A stretch of 12,032 nucleotides of DNA from UBA1189 sp045544835. GTDB taxonomy: Bacteria; Bacteroidota; Bacteroidia; Bacteroidales; Bacteroidaceae. Location of the stretch: assembly GCA_045544835.1 (NCBI GenBank), contig JAZPZS010000090.1, positions 1-12,032 of the forward strand. The letters run 5' to 3'. The position numbers and the translations under genes are program-made. Of this stretch, positions 1 through 9,688 are shown in pieces (positions within the stretch are counted from its first letter, which is position 1; the number at the start of each line of letters is the position of its first letter). The notes under the pieces were generated by a model. It was not told the origin of the DNA and ran no database searches. It worked only from the letters and a program-made list of their open reading frames with translations.

Positions 1-1971
<1,971 letters not shown>

Positions 1972-2161
1972 TTTTTCCTACTTTATACGAACTTTTTTCG
2001 TACTTCGTTCTTTTTATACTTAATTCGCTTCGATTGCTCGAGTTTCTTTATTAAGTCTTTTTTGCTTGCTTCCAATATGTCAATGTCCTCTCTTTCTTAA
2101 GTGGAGAATTTTATTTGATTGACTCGCTTGCGCTTGTCCATCACGTATTCTCAACTATAAG
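1972..2161 (-). other. tRNA-Ala to 23S internal transcribed spacer
   Basis: This 190-nt transcribed spacer contains no tRNA gene. Close to the 23S 5' end it is strongly purine-rich on the transcribed strand. It holds a perfect 6-bp hairpin (TACGAA/TTCGTA, 1986-2002, 5-nt loop) that probably belongs to the 23S processing region. It also holds one copy of a 12-bp repeat shared with the tRNA-Ala 3' end (2098-2109). The matching 23S 3' flank is outside the window, so the processing stem cannot be completed. Confidence 0.8.
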
Positions 2162-2169
2162 TGGAGAAT
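2098..2169. repeat. Pair of 12-bp direct repeats, one overlapping the tRNA-Ala 3' end
   Basis: TAAGTGGAGAAT occurs at 2098-2109 and again at 2158-2169, 60 bp apart. The second copy is the last 8 nt of tRNA-Ala plus the 4 nt that follow it. Upstream of the first copy on the transcribed strand, GAGTCAA resembles GGGTCAA in the tRNA variable/T-arm region. The outlying copy may therefore be a decayed tRNA 3' half. The repeat is seen directly; its origin is inference. Confidence 0.6.
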
Positions 2170-2170
2170 A
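2146..2170 (-). other. Hairpin overlapping the tRNA-Ala 3' end
   Basis: TATTCTC (2146-2152) pairs perfectly with GAGAATA (2164-2170). After one mismatch the stem continues with ACT/AGT around a 3-nt loop, making 10 paired bases in 25 nt. One arm is the 3' strand of the tRNA-Ala acceptor stem, so in the precursor this hairpin and the mature acceptor stem exclude each other. A role in 3' processing is inference. Confidence 0.5.
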
Positions 2171-2235
2171 ACGGATTCGAACCGTTGACCCCCTGCGTGC
2201 AAGGCAGGTGCTCTAGCCAGCTGAGCTAATCCCCC
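2162..2235 (-). tRNA. tRNA-Ala (anticodon TGC) in the 16S-23S spacer
   Basis: This is a 74-nt cloverleaf without an encoded CCA; the bases after the discriminator A are CTT. The acceptor strands GGGGGAT and ATTCTCC pair fully and include the G3-U70 wobble that marks alanine tRNAs. The anticodon stem is CCTGC/GCAGG with loop CTTGCAC, so the anticodon is TGC (complement of 2199-2201). The T-arm is AACGG-TTCGAAT-CCGTT. It lies between 16S and 23S and is cotranscribed with them. The spacer tRNA-Ile that commonly accompanies it in Bacteroidales is absent. Confidence 0.97.
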
Positions 2236-2368
2236 ATGTCTTATCCGTTTTGGCGGATAAGTATAAGGCTACAACAGACTTTGGGAAGTAATACAAGTGA
2301 AATCACTCATAATTGTCTTTTCTTTTTTCTTTATCGCTTTGCTAAAGTTCCTTGCGGACAAATCTCCA
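2236..2368 (-). other. 16S to tRNA-Ala internal transcribed spacer
   Basis: This 133-nt spacer is AT-rich and contains no tRNA-Ile. Its one notable structure is an 8-bp perfect hairpin, CTTATCCG/CGGATAAG with a 6-nt loop at 2240-2261, ending 4 nt before the tRNA 5' end on the transcribed strand. I see no promoter or ORF here. Confidence 0.75.
2240..2261 (-). other. Hairpin just upstream of the tRNA-Ala 5' end
   Basis: This is a perfect 8-bp stem with a 6-nt loop, placed immediately before the mature 5' end of tRNA-Ala on the transcribed strand. No T-tract follows it, so it is not a terminator. It could guide RNase P or rRNA spacer processing, which is inference from position only. Confidence 0.5.
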
Positions 2369-3894
<1,526 letters not shown>

Positions 3895-3987
3895 AAAATA
3901 TTATATTCGCCACAAAGGCGACGTTGACTCTGCTCGTGATGTATCCTTCTCTACTAAAAACGTAAATTGACGGTTAGTTCATTTACC

Positions 3988-4014
3988 CTGTACAGTGACG
4001 ACATCACCGTACAG
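3988..4014 (-). other. Strong hairpin in the rrn leader
   Basis: On the minus strand CTGTACGGTGA pairs with TCACTGTACAG: 11 pairs with one G-U and a 5-nt loop. No T-run follows it, so it is not an intrinsic terminator. It is probably a structural or processing element of the pre-rRNA leader. Confidence 0.65.
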
Positions 4015-4043
4015 CTTCTTGTACTACTTGTCTGTATGGAAAA

Positions 4044-4057
4044 TGTTTTCAAAGAAC
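4044..4057 (-). promoter_or_regulatory. Candidate boxA (rrn antitermination)
   Basis: GTTCTTTGAAAACA on the transcribed strand resembles the bacterial boxA core (TGCTCTTTAACAA) and lies in the expected place, some 40-55 nt after the inferred transcription start. It would be the site where NusB/NusE load onto the transcript. The assignment rests on similarity and position only. Confidence 0.4.
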
Positions 4058-4106
4058 TCTCTTAAGCTTTCGTCATCAACACTCAGTTTTAGTGCGAAAG
4101 CGGATG

Positions 4107-4139
4107 CAAAGATAATGCAAATTTCAAATACGAACCAAA
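4107..4139 (-). promoter_or_regulatory. rRNA operon promoter (Bacteroidota type)
   Basis: On the minus strand the -33 element TTTG (4139-4136) is followed after 21 nt by the -7 element TATCTTTG (4114-4107), an exact fit to TAnnTTTG. Transcription would start near 4100. Directly upstream, 4141-4200 is rich in A- and T-tracts, as in an UP element of a strong rRNA promoter. No second match occurs in the leader. Confidence 0.75.
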
Positions 4140-4238
4140 TCTTTTAGAAACTTTTTTCAAAAAAATATCATTTTTCCTGAAAATTATGGCAAAATCGCAC
4201 CAGATGACGGGATAAAAGCGGGCTTGAAGGAGTTTTTT

Positions 4239-4269
4239 TTTGTTTAGTTCCATTTATTATTTACCTTTG
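4239..4269 (+). promoter_or_regulatory. Promoter of the DUF5686 outer-membrane protein gene
   Basis: TTTG (4239-4242), 19 nt, then TACCTTTG (4262-4269) matches the Bacteroidota sigma-70 consensus exactly. Transcription would start near 4275, giving an untranslated leader of about 90 nt before the chosen ATG. It points away from the rrn promoter about 100 bp to its left. Confidence 0.75.
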
Positions 4270-4321
4270 CACAGCCCCAAAAAACACGACTCATGGAGCG
4301 ATACTGACTTTGCTTCAATAG

Positions 4322-4378
4322 ATGAAATATCAAAAGGAGGAGCAAAGTAAAAGAAAGACGACAAACGATGACTACTGA
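4322..4378 (+). other. Possible 18-codon upstream ORF overlapping the next start codon
   Basis: An ATG at 4322 opens an 18-codon frame (MKYQKEEQSKRKTTNDDY) that ends at a TGA at 4376-4378, past the ATG of the main gene at 4368 and in another frame. Inside it, AAGGAGG (4334-4340) is a perfect complement to the 16S anti-SD, but no start codon follows within normal range. It could be a translated leader or simply chance, and there is no homology evidence either way. Confidence 0.2.
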
Positions 4379-6971
4379 CAAATATAAATGTATAATAAGG
4401 AGAGTGGTGATGCTGTTTCTTTGGAGCATTGCAGGAAATGCATTCCCATTACATGCTGCCATACGCATTTCCGGCATAGTGACCGATTCACAAACCGGAG
4501 AACCCATGCCTTACGTATCAGTATATCTACAAAACACGACAGATGGATGCCAAACAGACAAGGAGGGGCATTTTTCATTCATCAGTGCAGAAGATGAAGG
4601 AATGTTGATCTTATCTTTTCTAGGCTATAAGGAAAGACGCATCGCCATCAATGCAAAGACACGCTATCCCCTACATATCGGTCTGGCACCTACCGTATAC
4701 GAACTTAGTGAAGTGGAGGTAAACCCACAGCGTGAACGATATCGACGGAAACACAATCCCGCAGTCGAACTAGTGCAAAACATCATTAAGCGACGAGACG
4801 ACTACCGCCTTGAGAGCCATGATTACTATAGTCGCAACCGCCATGAGTTATTGACCATCGCACTGAACAACTTTGACCAAAACAAGTATCAAGCAGAACT
4901 ACTCAGCAATATTGGCTTGCTGCAAAGCTATCTAGACACCTCGCTCGTTTCTGGCAAGCCCATCCTTAACATTTCCACCCGTGAACTCATCGGTAGCGAT
5001 CACTACCGCAAGCAACCAGAGAGCAAGAAGAAACATGTGATCGCCCGCCGCAGAGCGGGTGTGGATGATTTCATTTCAGAACAAGAAATTGATGGAGTGT
5101 TTGAAGAAGTATTCAAAGATGTAGACATTTTCCAGAACGACATAGACCTACTTCGCAATCGTTTCGTCAGTCCCCTATCCTCATTTGCAACGGGTATTTA
5201 TAAGTATTATATTATGGATACGATATCCGTAGCGGGGGTTCCTTGTATAGATTTAGCCTTCGCCCCTTTCAACTCCGAATCGCATGGATTCACAGGGCAT
5301 CTTTACATAACAGCAGACAGTACACATTCCATCAAATGGGTACAAATGCGCACACCTATAGACATCAATCTCAATTTCGTGCGCACACTGAGCATCACTC
5401 AGACTTTTACACATACAGCTGATGGCACGCCATTACTCACCAAGGAGACGCTTGTTGCTGAAATTGAGATTACTTCACAAATAAACGGAGCATATATAAA
5501 ACGAGAAGTCAACTACAACAACTACCAACTCGATGTGGCCGCGCGTCCCGAGCTGTTCAATCGTCCCGAGACAGTCATCGAGGAGGAGGATTCCCGCAAG
5601 AGGGATGAGCTATTTTGGGCTAACCACCGCATTGGACAAGTAAGCCAAAAAGAATTGTCCGTTGCCAGCATGATGGACCAACTACGGCAATACCCGCTAT
5701 ACTACTGGACGGAGAAGGCCATCACCTTCCTCTTCACAGGGTATATCCCCAACAAAAAAGAGGAGCCGGAGTTTTTCTATGGTCCTATCAATACATCAGT
5801 GAGCAACAATGAACTAGAAGGATTGCGTTTACGTGTAGGAGGTATGACATCGGCATATCTCAATCCGCATCTCATGGGACGATTCTTTGTCGCCTATGGG
5901 ATGAAGGACGAGCGATTAAAATATATGGGCGAACTGGAATATTCATTCAAGAAAAAGAAGGAACACATCAACGAGTTTCCCATACATTCCCTACGTCTGC
6001 GTTACGAAAACGACATTTACCAATATGGGCAGACCTACTTATACACTAACAAGGATAATATATTCCTCAACCTTAAACGTATAGAAGATAACCAGATAGG
6101 CTATATACGCAAAGCCGAGTTTTCCTATAACCGCGAGCACTACAATCATTTCTCTTACTCTCTGATGTTGCGTAACAAGGTATATGAGAGTAGTCGATTC
6201 ATGAAATTTGAAACTCGCAGAGAAGGACAATCACACTTCATTAACGAGCTGCCCCAAACCGAGTTGGAGCTGAGCCTACGCTATGCGCCAGGCGAAAAGT
6301 TTACTCAAAAGAAATGGGACCGCAACTCACTCCTGCCCGAGCGTCCTGTATTTACACTCTCGCACAGCGTAGCCCTAAAAGGAATTTTGGGAAGTGAGTT
6401 CACCTGCCACCATACCGAAGCCAGTGCCCGCAAGCGTTTTTGGCTGTCACAATTCGGGTATATTGATGGAGTTGTCAAGGCTGGTCGCGTGTGGAACGAT
6501 GTTCCCTACCCCTTACTCATCATTCCCAATGCCAACCTCTCGTATACTTTACAAAAGGAATCGTTTGCCCTGATGAATCCGATGGAGTTTGTGGCAGACA
6601 CTTACGCATCTTGGGAAGCTATCTACTATATGAATGGAGCCATATTCAACCGTCTCCCTCTGATTAAAAAATTAGGTTGGCGCGAGGTTATCGACTTCAA
6701 GGGATTCTATGGCAATCTACGCCCAGGGAATATTCCTCAAGAAATCAACAGCCATGGGCTATACCTTTTCCCTAATCAACAGATGACAGGAGATGGCCAG
6801 CAATCAGCTGCACACAATCTATTAACGCCTGTCCCTTATATGGAACTTTCATTCGGCATCGAAAACATTTTCAAGGTGCTTGAGGTCGACTATGTGCGCC
6901 GCCTTACCTACCGCGATGTACCTAGCATCGACAAACATGGATTGCGCATACGAGTACACGTACAATTCTGA
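4368..6971 (+). CDS. Outer-membrane protein with CarboxypepD_reg-like and DUF5686 domains
   Basis: This 867-residue protein is exported to the outer membrane; its function is unknown. Residues 1-30 form a signal peptide: a basic KYKCIIRR region, a hydrophobic core, and a cut near LHA|A. Residues about 34-117 are a carboxypeptidase-regulatory-like beta-sandwich (start SGIVTDSQTGEPMPYVSV, later LSFLGYKERR), as found at the N-terminus of many Bacteroidota outer-membrane proteins. The remainder resembles DUF5686, with alternating aromatic beta-strands towards a barrel that ends in phenylalanine (HVQF), as outer-membrane proteins often do. The length fits the family. The ATG at 4368 was chosen because it keeps the positive n-region. 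An ATG at 4410 has a better ribosome site (AAGGAG, 7-nt spacing) but would leave a poor signal peptide. The gene is monocistronic, with its own promoter at 4239-4269. The family call is confident; the role is not known. Confidence 0.9.
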   Translation: MTTDKYKCIIRRVVMLFLWSIAGNAFPLHAAIRISGIVTDSQTGEPMPYVSVYLQNTTDGCQTDKEGHFSFISAEDEGMLILSFLGYKERRIAINAKTRYPLHIGLAPTVYELSEVEVNPQRERYRRKHNPAVELVQNIIKRRDDYRLESHDYYSRNRHELLTIALNNFDQNKYQAELLSNIGLLQSYLDTSLVSGKPILNISTRELIGSDHYRKQPESKKKHVIARRRAGVDDFISEQEIDGVFEEVFKDVDIFQNDIDLLRNRFVSPLSSFATGIYKYYIMDTISVAGVPCIDLAFAPFNSESHGFTGHLYITADSTHSIKWVQMRTPIDINLNFVRTLSITQTFTHTADGTPLLTKETLVAEIEITSQINGAYIKREVNYNNYQLDVAARPELFNRPETVIEEEDSRKRDELFWANHRIGQVSQKELSVASMMDQLRQYPLYYWTEKAITFLFTGYIPNKKEEPEFFYGPINTSVSNNELEGLRLRVGGMTSAYLNPHLMGRFFVAYGMKDERLKYMGELEYSFKKKKEHINEFPIHSLRLRYENDIYQYGQTYLYTNKDNIFLNLKRIEDNQIGYIRKAEFSYNREHYNHFSYSLMLRNKVYESSRFMKFETRREGQSHFINELPQTELELSLRYAPGEKFTQKKWDRNSLLPERPVFTLSHSVALKGILGSEFTCHHTEASARKRFWLSQFGYIDGVVKAGRVWNDVPYPLLIIPNANLSYTLQKESFALMNPMEFVADTYASWEAIYYMNGAIFNRLPLIKKLGWREVIDFKGFYGNLRPGNIPQEINSHGLYLFPNQQMTGDGQQSAAHNLLTPVPYMELSFGIENIFKVLEVDYVRRLTYRDVPSIDKHGLRIRVHVQF

Positions 6972-7030
6972 TTCTGTACAAAAAAGATAAATGAATAGCC
7001 TGTTCTCGCGACTACATAAGAATCGCTAGA

Positions 7031-7813
7031 TTATTGCATCAGATTCTTCATTCGTCCATAAGCGTCGAAGGCCTGCCTTCTCGATAGTCTTATAGCTATC
7101 ATGAGAGAAAGCATGCTAGCCGACATCGTAACGACAACAATCATAATCTGATATTTAATAGCCACATTGGGACTACTTCCTCCCAAGATTTGCCCAATCA
7201 TTGTTCCAGGGAGAGACACCAATCCCATGACAGCCATATTGGCTATAGCAGGGCTAAAGGACTTGACTATAGCTTGCTTCACAAAAGGCTGCAAAGCCTC
7301 GCCCTGTGAAGCGCCATTACCAAGCAAGAACTCATAGAGGGTATGTTCGCGCTGCAAGGTGGAATAGAAGGCATTGATTGCTACCACATTGACAGAAAGC
7401 ATATTACCCAATAGTATACCCATAATCGGGACAAAATACTGAGCACTGAACACATTATTGAGTTTCAACACAATACCTAAAAAATAGAATCCTATCAGGA
7501 CACAGGCCACAACGAATCCTACAATAAGAGGAACGAGCAGTATATTACGCCGAACTTTCGTACGCGAAACGGCAGTATGAGCAGCTATCACCACCATAAC
7601 AAACACCCATAAGGAGTTGACCCAAGGATTGTCCCACTCGAAAAGATAGCGCAGGTATACCCCTATGAAAAGCATCTGCACCACCATCCTCAGCGCTCCA
7701 ACGCATATGCTTCCCAGCAGGCGGGTTTCGTATCGCCATATATAATATATAGGGATGAGTAACAACAGCATCCCTACCGCTAGACTAAAATATGAAATAT
7801 CTATCGTAGCCAT
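7031..7813 (-). CDS. fetB: ABC transporter permease, FetB (YbbM/UPF0014) family
   Basis: This is a membrane permease of about 260 residues with roughly seven hydrophobic spans. It is the inner-membrane half of a FetAB-type ABC exporter. In E. coli FetAB exports iron and helps against peroxide stress; the substrate here is inferred from family only. Family signatures are YFVPIMGILLGNMLS in the middle, GLVSLPGTMIGQILGG near the C-terminal third and VAIKYQIMI after it. A TTG codon at 7822 would extend the frame by three residues and overlap fetA. I prefer the ATG at 7813, which leaves TGA-C-ATG after the fetA stop and suggests coupled translation. The gene is convergent with the DUF5686 gene, with 59 nt between stops and no clear terminator hairpin. 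Confidence 0.9.
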   Translation of the reverse strand: MATIDISYFSLAVGMLLLLIPIYYIWRYETRLLGSICVGALRMVVQMLFIGVYLRYLFEWDNPWVNSLWVFVMVVIAAHTAVSRTKVRRNILLVPLIVGFVVACVLIGFYFLGIVLKLNNVFSAQYFVPIMGILLGNMLSVNVVAINAFYSTLQREHTLYEFLLGNGASQGEALQPFVKQAIVKSFSPAIANMAVMGLVSLPGTMIGQILGGSSPNVAIKYQIMIVVVTMSASMLSLMIAIRLSRRQAFDAYGRMKNLMQ

Positions 7814-7814
7814 G

Positions 7815-8438
7815 TCAGTCAATGGATATTATGGTAGAACATTGCTCTGCAAAGCGAGCATCATGAGAAACGGCAACAATCGTTTTCCCTGCACGCTGTA
7901 ACGCAAGTAAGAACTGCACCACACGCTCACGCGATTCATCATCAAGTGCCGAGGTCGGTTCATCAAGCAGCCATACCGATTTGTCGAGCAATGCCAATAT
8001 GGCTAGGATAAGGCGTTGGCGCTGGCCACCTGACATCTCTGACATACGCTTATTGACGATCTCCGCCTCCAGCCCCAAGATTGCCAAATGCTGTTGTAGC
8101 TGTGCTACAACTTGCTTTTCCCTTTTCACCTTTCCTATTTGTAGGACAAGGCTGATCAAATCATCCACATATTCGCAGGGGAACGACAGATCCTGAGGCA
8201 AATATACCGTCTTGCTACGTACCGCGCTACAGGTTTTCTCCCCCACTTCGATGCCATCTATATGAATAGTACCATCAACCCATGGCGCCATGCCCATAAA
8301 GGCTCTTAAGAGCGACGACTTGCCACACCCCGACTTACCCGTGATGCATACGAGCGTAGAGGGATGAATATGGCATGAGAAGTGTTCTAGCACCTTCTCC
8401 TCACCATATTGTATCGTAATATCATCGACTCTAAGCAT
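7815..8438 (-). CDS. fetA: ABC transporter ATP-binding protein, FetA (YbbL) type
   Basis: This is a single nucleotide-binding domain of about 207 residues that powers the FetB permease encoded next to it. It acts at the cytoplasmic face of the inner membrane. Every ABC motif is intact: Walker A GKSGCGKS (34-41), Q-loop Gln82 (YLPQD), signature MSGGQRQ (135-141, Met in place of the usual Leu), Walker B VWLLDE (155-160), D-loop SALD (163-166) and switch His192 (VSHD). There is no extra domain. The ATG at 8438 is chosen. A TTG at 8460-8462 would add eight residues but lies inside the likely -7 promoter element. The gene is first in a two-gene operon with fetB. FetA is assigned mainly from its partner, because the ATPase alone could belong to several small ABC families. 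Confidence 0.88.
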   Translation of the reverse strand: MLRVDDITIQYGEEKVLEHFSCHIHPSTLVCITGKSGCGKSSLLRAFMGMAPWVDGTIHIDGIEVGEKTCSAVRSKTVYLPQDLSFPCEYVDDLISLVLQIGKVKREKQVVAQLQQHLAILGLEAEIVNKRMSEMSGGQRQRLILAILALLDKSVWLLDEPTSALDDESRERVVQFLLALQRAGKTIVAVSHDARFAEQCSTIISID

Positions 8439-8459
8439 ATTCTTTCTTTTTAGAAGATA

Positions 8460-8495
8460 CAAAAGTACGATTTTTATCCGAGATTTCCTTCGGAT
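8460..8495 (-). promoter_or_regulatory. Probable fetAB promoter with overlapping inverted repeat
   Basis: On the minus strand TACTTTTG (8467-8460) fits the -7 consensus TAnnTTTG, about 20 nt before the fetA ATG, so the leader would be short. No TTTG stands at the -33 position. Instead a 6-bp inverted repeat, ATCCGA-N8-TCGGAT (8476-8495), covers the spacer and the -33 region. This would suit an operator for a metal or stress regulator, but the regulator is unknown. Confidence 0.4.
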
Positions 8496-8606
8496 CGATT
8501 TTGTAATTTACCACAAAGCCTGTTTTGATTCATTTTCCAAACATTTTTGCACACCATATGTTATACGGTTGAATTTAGCCAATAACCCCTAAACCTTATA
8601 CCTATT

Positions 8607-9194
8607 ATGAAAAGAGTCGTATTATTTATCATCACATTGGGCCTACTGGTCACATCAGCAATGGCCCAGTCAGCACGCAGTGAGCGAGAAAAAGAATGGC
8701 GCGCCGAACGAGAACGTCAACGCGCCAAAGCCCGAGCCATAGAGATGCAACAAGATTCCCTTGCATTCTCACAAGCGCTTGAGGCAATCAAAGAGGGCAA
8801 CTGGGTACTCGAGGCCAACAACGTAAATTTTGCCAATGGCATCACGCGTTTCGTCTCGTCGAACACCAATTACATTAGTGCAAACGACGGCGAGGGAACC
8901 GTGCAGACAGCATACAACAATTTCTCTTACAGTCCTAACGGACTAGGCGGAGTGACTGTACAGGGCGACATCTCCGGAGGGCGCTTATCGACCGACCGTG
9001 ACGGGAACATCTACTACAGTTTCAACATACAGGGAAGCGCCATCTCGGCCACCGTATACCTGACGCTGACAGGAGGCACCAACCAGGCGAGTGCCACGGT
9101 GAATCCCAACTTCTCTGGACGTTCCATGAGCTTCGACGGCTACATTGTCCCCTACGATCAAGCAAGCATATTCCAAGGAATGCCCCAATGGTAA
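8607..9194 (+). CDS. Secreted DUF4251-like protein
   Basis: This 195-residue exported protein is of unknown function. Residues 1-20 are a clear signal peptide (basic MKR, hydrophobic core, AMA|Q cut). Residues about 22-55 are highly charged and rich in Arg, Glu and Ala, and probably form a helix. From about residue 65 onward (WVLEANNVNF) the chain is beta-rich, with repeated GG turns and an SFDGYIVP segment near the end. This pattern resembles DUF4251, a Bacteroidota-specific domain of periplasmic or surface proteins. There is no lipobox. The gene is divergent from fetAB across a 168-bp gap. I see no good promoter; TACGGTTG at 8564-8571 is a one-mismatch -7 candidate without a matching -33. 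The DUF4251 call is made by eye. Confidence 0.75.
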   Translation: MKRVVLFIITLGLLVTSAMAQSARSEREKEWRAERERQRAKARAIEMQQDSLAFSQALEAIKEGNWVLEANNVNFANGITRFVSSNTNYISANDGEGTVQTAYNNFSYSPNGLGGVTVQGDISGGRLSTDRDGNIYYSFNIQGSAISATVYLTLTGGTNQASATVNPNFSGRSMSFDGYIVPYDQASIFQGMPQW

Positions 9195-9197
9195 TCC

Positions 9198-9623
9198 TTA
9201 CAGGCAGCTACGTACCGCTTCGATGAGTTGAGCATACTCCTCATCGGAGAGGTACACCTTGCCAGGATTCATTTGAAACGTACCGCCATAATCGGGCCCG
9301 CCCACATACTTGGGAGCGAGATGGAAGTGCAAATGGCAGAGTTTATCGCTATAAGCACCATAGTTAATCTTCTCAGGGCTGAAGGCCTGCTGCATCGCAC
9401 GTGTAACTTGAGCCACATCAGCCATGAAAGCATTGCGCTCGTCATCAGACAGTTCATTAAGGTCATTCACATGCTTATCATAAGCGACAAGACAACGACC
9501 ACGATAGGTCTGCTCCTTGAAAAGGAAGAGGCGTGACACACGAAGGTGGCAAATTTCAATCATCAGATTGTGGAGGGTCTCATTGTTCTGACAATAGAGA
9601 CAATCTTTAGGATCACTATACAT
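9198..9623 (-). CDS. HIT family nucleotide hydrolase/transferase
   Basis: This 141-residue cytosolic protein has the histidine-triad motif HLHFHLA at residues 97-103 (His97, His99, His101), which places it among enzymes that cleave nucleoside phosphoester or phosphoramidate bonds. His51 (DKHVNDL) and INYGAYSD (86-93) sit where the family keeps its conserved His and nucleotide-contact residues. An N-terminal CLYC (8-11) suggests the zinc-binding branch. FKEQTYRGRCLVAY (35-48) is typical of one bacterial subgroup often annotated as diadenosine tetraphosphate hydrolase. The true substrate cannot be read from sequence. The gene lies 65 nt downstream of pepT with no convincing promoter between, so cotranscription is likely. 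Its stop is 3 nt from that of the convergent DUF4251 gene. Confidence 0.92.
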   Translation of the reverse strand: MYSDPKDCLYCQNNETLHNLMIEICHLRVSRLFLFKEQTYRGRCLVAYDKHVNDLNELSDDERNAFMADVAQVTRAMQQAFSPEKINYGAYSDKLCHLHFHLAPKYVGGPDYGGTFQMNPGKVYLSDEEYAQLIEAVRSCL

Positions 9624-9688
9624 ATTCTCTACAATTATAAAGTTATACTATTTCATAAAACATCACTTCATTACCCTCATCAAGAGAA

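Larger units (their letters stand above)
3895..4100 (-). other. rrn leader region (transcribed, untranslated)
   Basis: About 205 nt separate the inferred transcription start from the 16S 5' end. No gene is seen. On the transcribed strand the leader carries, in order, a boxA-like site (4044-4057), a strong 11-bp hairpin (3988-4014) and a 5-bp hairpin TCGCC/GGCGA next to the 16S (3907-3921). This fits an rRNA leader involved in antitermination and processing. Confidence 0.7.

Noticed and set aside
4244..4578. Two minus-strand frames (87 and 68 codons) at the start of the DUF5686 gene
   Set aside because: They overlap the promoter, leader and signal-peptide region of a well-supported gene and show no domain or signal of their own.
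6972..7030. Possible bidirectional terminator between the DUF5686 gene and fetB
   Set aside because: Only a widely spaced GATTCT/AGAATC pair is present, with no compact stem followed by a T-tract in either direction.
7811..8462. TTG starts that lengthen fetA by 8 residues and fetB by 3 residues
   Set aside because: In-frame ATG codons lie just downstream; the fetA TTG falls inside the likely -7 promoter element and the fetB ATG gives a tight TGA-C-ATG junction.
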